The notes under the pieces are model-generated. The model did not search any database and was not told the DNA's origin. It worked only from the letters and a program-made list of their open reading frames with translations. Made by a program: the position numbers and the translations under genes. This document shows positions 28,065 through 35,990 of a stretch of DNA of 64,000 bases, piece after piece. Positions within the stretch are counted from its first letter, which is position 1; every line of letters begins with the position of its first letter. The stretch comes from Bifidobacteriaceae bacterium (GTDB taxonomy: Bacteria > Actinomycetota > Actinomycetes > Actinomycetales > WQXJ01): positions 61,875 through 125,874 of the forward strand of contig JAIRYJ010000022.1 of assembly GCA_031267825.1 (NCBI GenBank), written 5' to 3'.

Positions 28065-28646
28065 ATGACTCCCAAGAAATTCCTACCCAATGCTCTGTTC
28101 ATTGGGATTCTGGCGATGACCTGCCAGATTGTCGACCAATTGATTGTTCAAAACGGAGGTGGGATCGGGCCGTTGGTTGGTGGCGGCGGCTGGATCGCGT
28201 TCCAGGCCTGGGCGATGTACTTCCTGGCCGGCGGCACACTGAAAGGTGGCCTACGGGCTCTGATCGGCTACGGCTTCGGCATGGTGGCGTCAATCGCCAT
28301 CTTGTTCTGCGGCACTCAGCTAAGCGGACCGCTTGGTTTCTGGTCAGTCCCGTTGGTGCTGCTGGTGCTTGTTCCGCCTGTCATCTACCTGATGATTGGC
28401 CCGGAACTGGTCAACCTTGTACCGGCCGTGTTCGTCGGCGCGGGCGTGTTTTTCGGCGTGATGACTTATTGCCCGTTCGATGAAGGCCTCAACCAGTGGG
28501 GGATGTTCGGTCAGACGTTCCTGGCTGAGACGGTCTATTGCATCCTGGGCTTGATCTTCGGCTGGCTCACCGTAACCCAACAAACCTGGTACAACGCCAA
28601 GTTTGTTGAGCCCGCGGTCCAAGCCGAGGTCACCCCAGCCGAGTAG
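28065..28646 (+). CDS. DUF1097 integral membrane protein
   Basis: A 193-aa protein with about six membrane segments, resembling the DUF1097 (YcdZ) family: GGGWIAFQAWAMYFLAGG and PAVFVGAGVFFGVMTY are typical stretches. Family function is not established. Its place inside a kinase-aldolase cassette makes it the natural candidate for uptake or export of the cassette's ketose or a related metabolite. AAAGGA lies 8 nt before the ATG. It is followed by a hairpin (28653-28663 with 28672-28682, one mismatch) and then the VOC gene, which the hairpin may attenuate. Confidence 0.75.
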   Translation: MTPKKFLPNALFIGILAMTCQIVDQLIVQNGGGIGPLVGGGGWIAFQAWAMYFLAGGTLKGGLRALIGYGFGMVASIAILFCGTQLSGPLGFWSVPLVLLVLVPPVIYLMIGPELVNLVPAVFVGAGVFFGVMTYCPFDEGLNQWGMFGQTFLAETVYCILGLIFGWLTVTQQTWYNAKFVEPAVQAEVTPAE

Positions 28647-28652
28647 GGCGAT

Positions 28653-28682
28653 GAGCGGGCGGGTCAGTTGGCCCGTCCGCTC
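28653..28682 (+). terminator. Hairpin between DUF1097 and VOC genes
   Basis: GAGCGGGCGGG (28653-28663) pairs with CCCGTCCGCTC (28672-28682) with one G-T. There is no U-run; it may be an attenuator or an mRNA-stability element. Confidence 0.5.
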
Positions 28683-28779
28683 ACGGCCAACACCACACCA
28701 ATTGACCAACGGATCTAGACGAACAACTTTTCAACAGCAAACAAAACAAACGCACAACCGCTCAACGAAAGGCACAAGC

Positions 28780-29097
28780 ATGACCATGAAGCTATGGCAT
28801 GTAGGGGTTCCGGTAACCGAGAAGCGCCCCGGCATGACCTACAACGAGGATATGAAACTCTGGCTTTCAATCCCCGAAGAAAACGAGTACCAGTTCGAAT
28901 ATCTCAAGTTCGAGGAAGGTGGGCCCTTCCCCGAGGAGATGCATGTCACACCACATGTGGCCTACAAAGTGGACGACGCCCAACCATATGTTGACGCCGC
29001 TGACCGGGTAGTTTTTGACACCGGAATCAACGCCGATGGCGGCCGGATGGTCTTTGTTGTCAAAGACGGCATATTGCTAGAACTGTTCCAAGGCTGA
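28780..29097 (+). CDS. Single-domain VOC (glyoxalase-like) protein
   Basis: A 105-aa protein that fits half of a vicinal-oxygen-chelate fold. LWHVGVPV near the N-terminus, PHVAYKVDD in the middle and ILLELFQ at the end place His, His and Glu where VOC metal ligands usually lie. VOC enzymes include glyoxalases, epimerases and isomerases, so it may isomerise or epimerise the cassette's substrate or remove a reactive dicarbonyl. CGAAAGG lies 7 nt before the ATG. It is the last gene of the forward cassette, with a strong bidirectional terminator after it. Confidence 0.7.
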   Translation: MTMKLWHVGVPVTEKRPGMTYNEDMKLWLSIPEENEYQFEYLKFEEGGPFPEEMHVTPHVAYKVDDAQPYVDAADRVVFDTGINADGGRMVFVVKDGILLELFQG

Positions 29098-29141
29098 CCA
29101 GCCGGCGCGCTTGGCGCGCTGACCGCCGGTCAGCTCTAACC

Positions 29142-29177
29142 CCCGTGGGAGGGGCGGCCGATCCCCCCTCCCACGGG
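29142..29177. terminator. Bidirectional terminator between VOC and SorC genes
   Basis: CCCGTGGGAGGGG (29142-29154) and CCCCTCCCACGGG (29165-29177) pair perfectly over 13 bp in the convergent gap. Confidence 0.75.
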
Positions 29178-29205
29178 CCCGCGCCGGTCCGAACCGGCCC
29201 GGTCA

Positions 29206-30150
29206 CTAAGTGGTTGCCTGGGCGCGGCGTAAGGCGCCCTCAAGCTGGGTTTCGGTAGCAACCAGGTGAGTCACCAGGCCGGTGCGCAAAGCTCCGAGCA
29301 AAGCGTCTGGTCTGGCGTTGGCGGCGCAAATCCCGATCACCCGGGGGCAACGGGCCAGCAAATCAAGCGGGATTTGAATGGCGTAATCCTTGTCTGATTG
29401 GACAACTTGACCAGCGGCGTCAAAGAAGTAGGCGATCAGCCTGCCAACCGCGTGGCGCTGGACCAACAGATTGCCGTAACGCGCGAATGACGCGAAATCC
29501 GGTGTTGACGGATAATTCCCGATATTCACCAACGCTGTATCCAGATTCCGCCATTCAGTCAGCATCGCTTTATAGTTAGCGGTTTGCTTAAGCAAAGTCA
29601 GTTCTGTAGCGGTTTCAGCGACGGCTGGCGTATGCAAGAAATGCGGCCGAGCCCGGCATTGCTGGGCAAAAATGCGAGTGTTCTCATTCGAGTGGTAACT
29701 GCGAACCGGGACACCGCCATTACCAACCAGTGGGCAGACGTCAGTCAAATGTGTCTTGATGGCTGCCCGGTGTTCCAAAGTCTCCACCGTGACGCCAATA
29801 ATGTGACCCCAGCCGATTCCGAGCCTGCCGCCACCAAGATCATCAATCAGGCGGAGGGCCGCTTCAGCGATACTTTCATTAGTCCCGGCTGAGCCCCCAT
29901 TAGCCGCCACCAGCCGACCGCCAACCAACCCGAACTCTGTGCCAGCTCTTTCCAGCAAAGCCAGACAAGCGGGGGCCAGTGAGTGAATGGTGATTTCAAC
30001 AATGCCCGCTTCACGCGCCTCTTGCAGTAGGCGTGAGACGAACGGCCGTGACACCTCAAGTTTGTCGGCGATATCAGCCTGAGTTAAGCCCTGTTCGTAA
30101 TATAGGCGCGCAACTGTTTCCAGACGCTGCAACCGGCCTCCGTTTGACAC
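29206..30150 (-). CDS. SorC/DeoR-family transcriptional regulator
   Basis: Sugar-phosphate-responsive regulator, 314 aa. The N-terminal helix-turn-helix reads YYEQGLTQADIADKLEVSRPFVSRLL (split here as residues 17-42), followed by a SorC sugar-binding domain (GGGRLGIGWGHII, IGNYPSTPDF, IAYFFDAAGQVV). LsrR of the E. coli AI-2 system belongs to the same family, which matters because an LsrF-like gene lies in the adjoining cassette. It is convergent with that cassette. The paired GTTACATATG dyads upstream of dhaL are candidate operators (inference). The GTG start has only a weak ribosome-binding site. Confidence 0.88.
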   Translation of the reverse strand: MSNGGRLQRLETVARLYYEQGLTQADIADKLEVSRPFVSRLLQEAREAGIVEITIHSLAPACLALLERAGTEFGLVGGRLVAANGGSAGTNESIAEAALRLIDDLGGGRLGIGWGHIIGVTVETLEHRAAIKTHLTDVCPLVGNGGVPVRSYHSNENTRIFAQQCRARPHFLHTPAVAETATELTLLKQTANYKAMLTEWRNLDTALVNIGNYPSTPDFASFARYGNLLVQRHAVGRLIAYFFDAAGQVVQSDKDYAIQIPLDLLARCPRVIGICAANARPDALLGALRTGLVTHLVATETQLEGALRRAQATT

Positions 30151-30275
30151 GCCAGTAACGTTAGCTGACGTCCATCCCTAACGGAACAACATTGGCTGGC
30201 GAGTGTCGACTGGAACCATCCACGGTTTGTTCGGTTGGGTTGAGCTAGACCGCGAAGGGTGTCATCCACACCCAC

Positions 30276-30406
30276 CTAGGGGCCTGTCGTTTAACAGGCT
30301 CCTAGCACGTCCCCCAGCGCTTTATCGCCGCGTCTCAGCTGGCAAAAGCTTCGCTCACGGCGCGTCAACTTGGGCCTAGGAGGGTGTTGTTCAACACCCT
30401 CCTAGG
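30276..30406 (-). terminator. Two hairpins downstream of the KPR-like gene
   Basis: CTAGGGGCCTGT/ACAGGCTCCTAG (30276-30305, one mismatch) and CCTAGGAGGGTGTTG/CAACACCCTCCTAGG (30375-30406, perfect) lie in the 292-bp gap between the end of the KPR-like gene and the start of the SorC gene. The second is the likely terminator of the minus-strand pair 30443-32329. Confidence 0.7.
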
Positions 30407-30442
30407 GTCGTCAACAAAGCGACCAGCTTTCCCGTGAAGTGG

Positions 30443-31459
30443 CTATGAGGCGCGTTGAATCTCCTGCCAGACTTCAGCCTCAGTAAGCGGCACGAAATCT
30501 GGCTTGCTGAACTCCTGACGGCAAAGCCGGTAAATCGTCTTGTTGTAGGGGGCCGCGACACCGTGCTGTTCAGCTAGCCGGACAAAATGGCCAAGCAAAC
30601 TGTCAAGTTCACTAACACCTGAATGGCGCTGCAAGACATCTTGCGCCATGCTACTCAACACCATCTTGTCTAGGCTCTTCTTGAATATGCCCATTGTTAT
30701 GGCGTCCGGTAGTTTAGCGGAAGCCCAAATCTTGCGCCAGGACGGTATATCACCCGCCCGGAACTCTTTGACGCCAGCCGCTCTGGCGATCTGAACACCC
30801 TCGTAGAGCGAATTTGACAGGGTCTTCTTGAAGTAGATCATCGACTCGATTGGCCGGAACTTGAAACCAACCAGAGTCGTATAAGAATTGGTCAAGTTGA
30901 TGATCATCTTAGAATAGACCGCGTCACGTATCCGATCTGTCACAACAACCGGAACAGCCGGGTCAATATAGGCCCGTAACGTTTCGAGCTGATCTTGCGG
31001 GCCACCCTCCGTGGTACCGAAAACGAAAGGACCTTTCTGCTGGTAGCCGATCACCCCGGGTTCATCAATCCAGGCGTTGAATTCAATAATCCCGTAAATG
31101 ACGCGATTGAAGTACCGTGGCAGCACGGTCTGATTGACAATACCGTTTTGCAGACCAATAACCAGCGTGTCGCCGCCGATCTGAGCGGCGGCTGACCGGG
31201 CGGCATCGTCCAAACTGTAATTCTTGACCGCCAAAACAACTGCGTCGGGCTGACCAGCTTCCGTGAGACTGTCAATAACTTTGACCGGGACGTGGTCTGG
31301 GTGCTGTTCGTCGCCCTGGCGGTAGAGCGTCAAACCGTGATCCTTCAACCCTTGGGCGACTTCACCCTGGTCAAGCAAATAGACGTCGTCATAATGCTGG
31401 GACAGCCAGCCGCCAAGGCAGCCACCAATGGCGCCGGCGCCAACAATAGCTAGTTTCAT
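30443..31459 (-). CDS. Ketopantoate reductase (PanE/ApbA) family dehydrogenase
   Basis: NAD(P)H-dependent 2-ketoacid/ketone reductase fold, 338 aa. The N-terminal Rossmann motif is AIVGAGAIGG. The catalytic Lys region appears as VYSKMIINLTNS, and the C-terminal ApbA_C domain has the usual SMAQDVLQ...SELDSLLG pattern. It is somewhat longer than PanE (about 300 aa), and there is no panB or panC nearby, although panD lies 4 kb away. It is transcribed 12 nt after an acetoacetate-decarboxylase-like gene, so the pair probably acts in sequence on a beta-keto or 2-keto compound. AAGGAG lies 8 nt upstream. It may be a paralogue rather than true PanE. Confidence 0.8.
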   Translation of the reverse strand: MKLAIVGAGAIGGCLGGWLSQHYDDVYLLDQGEVAQGLKDHGLTLYRQGDEQHPDHVPVKVIDSLTEAGQPDAVVLAVKNYSLDDAARSAAAQIGGDTLVIGLQNGIVNQTVLPRYFNRVIYGIIEFNAWIDEPGVIGYQQKGPFVFGTTEGGPQDQLETLRAYIDPAVPVVVTDRIRDAVYSKMIINLTNSYTTLVGFKFRPIESMIYFKKTLSNSLYEGVQIARAAGVKEFRAGDIPSWRKIWASAKLPDAITMGIFKKSLDKMVLSSMAQDVLQRHSGVSELDSLLGHFVRLAEQHGVAAPYNKTIYRLCRQEFSKPDFVPLTEAEVWQEIQRAS

Positions 31460-31471
31460 GGCATGGGCTCC

Positions 31472-32329
31472 TTACCGCAGCTCGTAGGATTGGTCGTAGT
31501 AGTCGAAACAGGCTGACATGTGTTCGGCCCAGCGCAATTGCAGCGGGTTTGGGATGATCCGCAGCTTCTTCAGGAGTTCCGCGCCTGGCGTTTGACCCAA
31601 AGTGATGAATGGCGCGGCTGGCGGCCGGGAGGGGCGGGCCAGAACAGCCATGTTCTTGGTGATACGGAAATCCGCTTGGAAGCAGGTCTGTGACTTGAGG
31701 ATGCGGCCGTTCAGTTTCGAGTAAAGGTAACTGGTTTGATCCATTGGTGTTGGTCGGCCAGACTTGGGTAGACGCAGGCGAAAATATTCTTCACCGTCCT
31801 CGAACGCGGTTGTGATTATTTCCGCCGCGTTGTTCTCAATGTCAATTCTTTGTGTCACCTTAGGCAATCCCCAGATTTCGTTACCGCGTAAACAGTTTTC
31901 GCGAGACGTCACAGGCATCGAGAAAACAAAATAGCCACTGTAGCTATCAAACATGAGCGGCAGCAGGACACGGCTCTTAGGCTTATCGACTTCAACCGCG
32001 ATTGTGAAAGCGATCTCGTTGTAGGGCGGTATTCCCATCACATGTTTGTACTCATAACAGGACAGAGCCAGTACTGCTTTGTCTGAGCGGGCCCGGACCG
32101 GTTTGATTTTGTCATGCGGCATTAGTTCAAGCGCTGCATCATATGAGCAGAGGAATATCGCCTGAGCGCAAGTGACGTCGCCGTAGAAAGTGGGGAACTG
32201 GTATTCCTTGAGGAGTTCTGGTGTTAGCTGAATCTGACGCGGAGTCAGTTTGAAACGCTTATAGAAATCGCCTTGGAATTGGGCGTCATTCTGTAGCGTG
32301 GTGCCATCAAATTCTTCTAAAATATCCAT
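31472..32329 (-). CDS. Acetoacetate decarboxylase (ADC) superfamily protein
   Basis: A 285-aa protein of the ADC fold. The stretch GNEIWGLPKVTQRIDIE aligns with the active-site segment GRELxxxPKK of clostridial acetoacetate decarboxylase. The first Lys (Schiff base) is kept, but the second, which lowers its pKa, is Val. This suggests a Schiff-base enzyme of another activity (aldolase, dehydratase or a different decarboxylase), as known for some ADC-like families. AGGAAGG precedes the ATG. It leads a two-gene operon with the KPR-like reductase. The pair looks less GC-rich than its surroundings, a possible sign of transfer. Confidence 0.78.
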   Translation of the reverse strand: MDILEEFDGTTLQNDAQFQGDFYKRFKLTPRQIQLTPELLKEYQFPTFYGDVTCAQAIFLCSYDAALELMPHDKIKPVRARSDKAVLALSCYEYKHVMGIPPYNEIAFTIAVEVDKPKSRVLLPLMFDSYSGYFVFSMPVTSRENCLRGNEIWGLPKVTQRIDIENNAAEIITTAFEDGEEYFRLRLPKSGRPTPMDQTSYLYSKLNGRILKSQTCFQADFRITKNMAVLARPSRPPAAPFITLGQTPGAELLKKLRIIPNPLQLRWAEHMSACFDYYDQSYELR

Positions 32330-32607
32330 CGCTTCCTTCCTTGGTAGCTGTGGTGACAGTTGAGAATTGCCTGTCCGTGAATGGATTAGCCACTGGAAGT
32401 GACTGTCATTATTGGATAAGCAATTGGGCTGTTACTTCTTTGTTTAGCGATAGAATATGTTAGCAGTTGGCTCGTTTCGGGAGCAAATAGGGTGGCCCGC
32501 TCAACCAAACAGATCGCCTGCGCCGCCGCTGAACCCTAAGAAGGCTGATCGCGAAACACGGCGGGCGGGCCGGGCCCTGCCTGGGTTAGTTGTTCTTGAT
32601 GACGGAC
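32330..32607. promoter_or_regulatory. Upstream region of the ADC-like operon with nested inverted repeats
   Basis: Relatively AT-rich for this genome. GTGACAGT near 32353 pairs with ACTGTCAT near 32402, and AATTGC near 32365 pairs with GCAATT near 32420. These nested dyads flank the likely promoter of the minus-strand pair and could be operators. No gene was seen. Confidence 0.4.
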
Positions 32608-33402
32608 CTAGCAGGTCAAGCGTCGGCTAAGCACTGTCAGGTCCTTCAAAGCCAGGCCATGTCCCACCAGGTATCCGGCTGCTCCGCCCCAATCCCGGTC
32701 CAGGTGATCAAGCACGGCCGCGATCAGCCCGGGCGGACTGGACAGCCAATGTGGTATCAGTTCGGCCGGGCCGATTCCTTGAGAGGCGAACCTGGCCACC
32801 ACCGAATCGAACCAGGCTCCAGCCAAGTTAAGTTCAGAGGCGGCGTAATCGGCCACGACAGCTTCGCGCCGGACACCGATGGCATCAAGTGTCAAGGCGA
32901 TCACCAAGCCGGTGCGGTCCTTACCGGCCGTGCAATGAACCAGTAAAGGTAGGGGGCGGCGGACTATCAGACGGACGGCATCGGCCAAACGGCTGCCGCG
33001 CTGGGTCAACAACTCGCCGTAAATCCCAGCCAATGGGCCAGGCTGGACGGCTTCGGTAGCGCTGGAAGCCGGTCCGAACAACGCCAGATGGTCGGATGAT
33101 GCCCCCAAACCGGCGGTCGCACTGGGTGCTTGACGGATCTCGTCAGCCGCCCGCAGGTCAACTATGTGACGCAGGTTGAGCTGACGCAGGGCGGCGCGGC
33201 CCGAGTCGGTCAGGGCGTGCAGGCCGTCGGAGCGGAACAAGCGATCGCGACGGGTCTGGCCACCGTTCTCAGTTGGATAGCCGCCGGTGTCGCGTAAGTT
33301 GAACGTTCCCTCGACCGGCAACGGGCTGGCCACGACGATGGCCGGGCCTGCCTTGGCGGTGACCGGCCGGGGTGCGATCAGCGAAGGGTTAGCGGTTGTC
33401 AT
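32608..33402 (-). CDS. Protein tyrosine/serine phosphatase (MptpB-like)
   Basis: Cytoplasmic phosphatase of the Y_phosphatase3 family, 264 aa. The P-loop VHCTAGKDRTGLV (about residue 155) carries the HCxxGKDRT signature of this lineage, in which Lys-Asp-Arg sits in the loop. The N-terminal FNLRDTGGYPTENG is the family's opening block. Members dephosphorylate phosphotyrosine/serine or phosphoinositides. AGGAG lies 9 nt before the ATG. It is not obviously in an operon with neighbours. The substrate here is unknown. Confidence 0.88.
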   Translation of the reverse strand: MTTANPSLIAPRPVTAKAGPAIVVASPLPVEGTFNLRDTGGYPTENGGQTRRDRLFRSDGLHALTDSGRAALRQLNLRHIVDLRAADEIRQAPSATAGLGASSDHLALFGPASSATEAVQPGPLAGIYGELLTQRGSRLADAVRLIVRRPLPLLVHCTAGKDRTGLVIALTLDAIGVRREAVVADYAASELNLAGAWFDSVVARFASQGIGPAELIPHWLSSPPGLIAAVLDHLDRDWGGAAGYLVGHGLALKDLTVLSRRLTC

Positions 33403-33709
33403 TCGCGGTCGGCTCCTGACTTAGGCTTTGGCCTAGTTGATTGATAGTGAAACATCTCATGGCAGTCATCCTGCCTGGCGGAGGTGAAGCGGCGGCCAGC
33501 GGCGGGCAAACAATTGGTGGCGGTTTGGCGACTTTTGGATGGTTTGGTCGGTTTATGAGTTGTTGGACGATGCCGCCGGGTCGGCTGATAGGTCAGCGTC
33601 GGGTGATGCCGCCGGTTAGGCCGCTATGCCGCCGGGCCAGGCCGTTGGTGCGTCCGGTTGGGTGCGGGGCGGGCTGGCTAGCTGGAACGCCAGGGCTATA
33701 GTTGGCCAG
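33403..33709. repeat. Intergenic region with repeated ATGCCGCCGG units
   Basis: ATGCCGCCGG occurs at 33570, 33606 and about 33625. The first copy is part of a TTGGACGATGCCG core (33563-33575), the dispersed element found elsewhere in the window. No gene was supported here. Confidence 0.55.
33697..33702 (+). promoter_or_regulatory. -10 box TATAGT before a leaderless ATG
   Basis: TATAGT ends 7 nt before ATG 33710 and no Shine-Dalgarno sequence lies between them. Confidence 0.5.
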
Positions 33710-34831
33710 ATGAAGCCGCGTTACACCGCGTTAGTTACAGCCAGCGCCCTGGCGCTGGCTCTGGCGGGTTGTACCAACCAACCGGTTGAACAGGCCGGTC
33801 CATCCAACACGGTGAGTACCGTGGGGGCGTCCAGCCCGGAGCCTGACGTAACCATAGGCGATATTGAAAACGCTGACTTGGACAGCTACCGGCCTTTTGG
33901 TCGTGAGACGAGGGCTCTTACCGCGGACAGCCCATTGCGGCCGACGCTACAAGGTGATTTACCACGGCTTGATGGCGCGACAGCCTTGTACCCGCTGTAC
34001 GCCTCATTCGTGCGATCGTCCTATCCTGAAGGGGCTTACCCTCCATATTCAGAGCCGACGCCTGACGGGCCGGTCCCAGCCGGTGAAGCTGACTGGTATT
34101 CCGACGTTGTTTGTACACGAACGATTAGCGCGTTCCAGAACCTGGTGACCGGCAAAGTCGAAATCGCCTTCCTATTGGGTGTTTCAAATGAACAGGCACA
34201 GTTGGCTTCGAAACTGAACGTTGAGTTGGAAATGATTCCAATTGGTTATGACGCTTTTGTCTTCATGGTGAATGACCAGAATCCTGTTGAGACGTTGACT
34301 CTTGAACAGATCCGTGACATTTACACGGGAAAGATAACCAATTGGTCCCAAGTCGGAGGCGAGGATTTGGCGATAGAACCATTCCAGCGCCAGCCGGATT
34401 CAGGAAGCCAGACCGCGTTCTTAGAAATGATGGGATCAGCCGTCACTATTAGGCCACCCATGACGGAAGAAAACTCGATGACAAGCATGTCTGGAATGAT
34501 GGAAAGGATAGCTGATTACACCAACCATCGTGGCGCTATCGGTTACTCATTCCGTTATTACATCAGAGACATGATGAACGGGTCCGGTGTCAAACTGCTA
34601 GCGATTGATGACGTTGAGCCAACCCTTGAAAGCATTAAGGATCTGACCTACCAGCAAATCAGCACGATCTTCGCGGTGCGGGTTGTCCCATCAAACGCGT
34701 CCGGTCAGGGGTCTAAACGGGCCCAGAACAGCCAGCGGCTAATCGACTGGATCCTCTCGCCTGACGGTCAGGGGCTAGTTGAGGAAGTCGGCTACATGCC
34801 GCTTGGCTCACTAGGTGACTATTACAGGTAG
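33710..34831 (+). CDS. PstS-like substrate-binding lipoprotein
   Basis: Exported lipoprotein, about 373 aa. A signal peptide with lipobox LALAGC (Cys near residue 21) is followed by a linker and a periplasmic-binding-protein-like domain (PBP_like_2/PstS type): DGATALYPLYASF, then EQIRDIYTGKITNWSQVGG and SGSQTAFLEMM, which are typical of phosphate-binding PstS proteins. No pstCAB genes are next to it, so it may be an orphan binding or sensing protein. The ATG follows a TATAGT box by 7 nt (leaderless). Its 3' end overlaps the convergent gene by 10 bp. Confidence 0.82.
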   Translation: MKPRYTALVTASALALALAGCTNQPVEQAGPSNTVSTVGASSPEPDVTIGDIENADLDSYRPFGRETRALTADSPLRPTLQGDLPRLDGATALYPLYASFVRSSYPEGAYPPYSEPTPDGPVPAGEADWYSDVVCTRTISAFQNLVTGKVEIAFLLGVSNEQAQLASKLNVELEMIPIGYDAFVFMVNDQNPVETLTLEQIRDIYTGKITNWSQVGGEDLAIEPFQRQPDSGSQTAFLEMMGSAVTIRPPMTEENSMTSMSGMMERIADYTNHRGAIGYSFRYYIRDMMNGSGVKLLAIDDVEPTLESIKDLTYQQISTIFAVRVVPSNASGQGSKRAQNSQRLIDWILSPDGQGLVEEVGYMPLGSLGDYYR

Positions 34832-35271
34832 AGCGAATACTCAATATTGTTGGCCAGCAGCAAGTCAAGGATGTCAGCGTCGGGCAAACCAGGAGAGCCG
34901 TCTTGCGGGTCAGGCATAAACACCCATTGGACTCTTGAGAAGCCGGCCTGGGCAGCGAGAGCGGGATGGGCCGCTAACTGGCGCATGACAAAACCATCGC
35001 AAACCGCCTGAGCCGCGGAGACGGCATCGGACAAGCTGACTAAACCGGTCTTTGTCTGGTAGGCGCAAGGCCCTTCTCCCTGGTCCAAAACCAAGTAGGT
35101 CCGTTCGTCGAGCGGTGTGATCTGGCTGGTGGAAGGCCCAGGTAAGTTGATGGTGACTTTGTCATCAACCAGTCCGGGTGGGGCTAGCGAGATAAGGCAG
35201 GGCGGATTAGGCCCGCTGGGCTCATTGCGGATCTGGGGAAGCGCTGGGCGTTTACGGCGGAACAAACTCAT
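34822..35271 (-). CDS. Hypothetical protein, 149 aa
   Basis: Not recognised. It starts MSLFRRKRPALPQIRNEPSGPNPPCL, has no signal peptide or membrane helix, and carries a central YLVLDQGEGPCAYQTKTGLVS stretch (about residues 59-79) with a helical, Ala-rich segment after it. GCCTCCTT upstream on the + strand gives AAGGAGGC before the ATG, a strong ribosome-binding site that supports the gene. Its end overlaps the PstS-like gene tail to tail by 10 bp. The 143-bp gap after it towards panD holds imperfect TTGGTGGT repeats only. Confidence 0.7.
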   Translation of the reverse strand: MSLFRRKRPALPQIRNEPSGPNPPCLISLAPPGLVDDKVTINLPGPSTSQITPLDERTYLVLDQGEGPCAYQTKTGLVSLSDAVSAAQAVCDGFVMRQLAAHPALAAQAGFSRVQWVFMPDPQDGSPGLPDADILDLLLANNIEYSLYL

Positions 35272-35414
35272 TAAGCTGGCCTCCTTGTCAATAACCTGTT
35301 TGAGGGTTTGGCTAATGCTACTACCGGAGCCGCTTGCCTGGCGTGTGCCTATGGGAGTTGTTGGTGGTACCCATGAGCGTTATTGGTGGGATCAGCGGGA
35401 GGTGTTGGTGGTGC

Positions 35415-35807
35415 CTATAAGACTTGTTGGGCTGGGGCCTGTCCAGCCCGGGCGGCGAGGCCGGTGATCCGATTGGCTGAATCAACAAATACAACCCGCG
35501 GCTGGTGGCTGGCGACATCCTGTTCCGCCACCAAACCGTAAGCCGCGATGATCACCGTGTCGCCTGGCATTATCAGATGAGCCGCCGCACCGTTGATTCC
35601 AACCACGCCGCTACCGGCTTGACCAGCGATCAGATAGGTGGTCAGGCGGTTGCCGTTGGTCACATCAAGGACATCAATCTGCTGCGATTCGGCCAGGCCG
35701 CTGGCCGCCATCAGGTCAGCGTCCAGCGTCAGCGACCCGACATAGGCCAGATCAGCTTGTGTCACCGTGGCGCGGTGAATCTTAGACAGCAACATGGTTC
35801 GCGCCAA
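35415..35807 (-). CDS. panD: Aspartate 1-decarboxylase PanD
   Basis: Pyruvoyl enzyme that makes beta-alanine from L-aspartate for pantothenate and CoA, about 130 aa. The self-cleavage site is Gly-Ser in YVGSLTLD (Ser near residue 25), preceded by the conserved KIHRATVTQADL. NGAAAHLIMPGD is the usual C-terminal active-site block. An internal Met (LLSKIH) could also be the start. The panB/panC genes are not in view. The hairpin-rich gap upstream suggests its own promoter. Confidence 0.95.
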   Translation of the reverse strand: MARTMLLSKIHRATVTQADLAYVGSLTLDADLMAASGLAESQQIDVLDVTNGNRLTTYLIAGQAGSGVVGINGAAAHLIMPGDTVIIAAYGLVAEQDVASHQPRVVFVDSANRITGLAARAGQAPAQQVL

Positions 35808-35837
35808 AATAGTGATGTCAGCCTCCGATTGTGTTAG

Positions 35838-35880
35838 GCCAGGTCCGGTGTGGCGGCGGCGCCATTAGGCGGCGCCTGGC
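35838..35880 (-). terminator. Hairpin after the hydrogenase/ABC operon
   Basis: Nested arms GCCAGG (35838-35843)/CCTGGC (35875-35880) and GGCGCC (35858-35863)/GGCGCC (35871-35876) lie in the 183-bp gap after the ABC ATPase. It is probably the terminator of the long minus-strand operon. Three TAAGGCTGG units (about 35925-35955) lie nearby. Confidence 0.45.
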
Positions 35881-35990
35881 CAATTGTAACTACTGACTCG
35901 GCGAAACCAGCGACCGGTCGGCTGGTTAAGGCTGGCTAAGGCTGGGGTTAAGGCCGTTCGGCTGAGCTTGTGGCGGTTCGCCTGGTGAGA

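Noticed and set aside
27821..28483. Open frame of 220 codons overlapping DUF1097
   Set aside because: It overlaps a well-supported membrane-protein gene in another frame, has Arg/Pro-rich shadow composition and no ribosome-binding site.
30443..31459. Calling the reductase PanE because panD is in the window
   Set aside because: It lies 4 kb from panD and is coupled to an ADC-like gene, with no panB or panC; family-level naming is safer.
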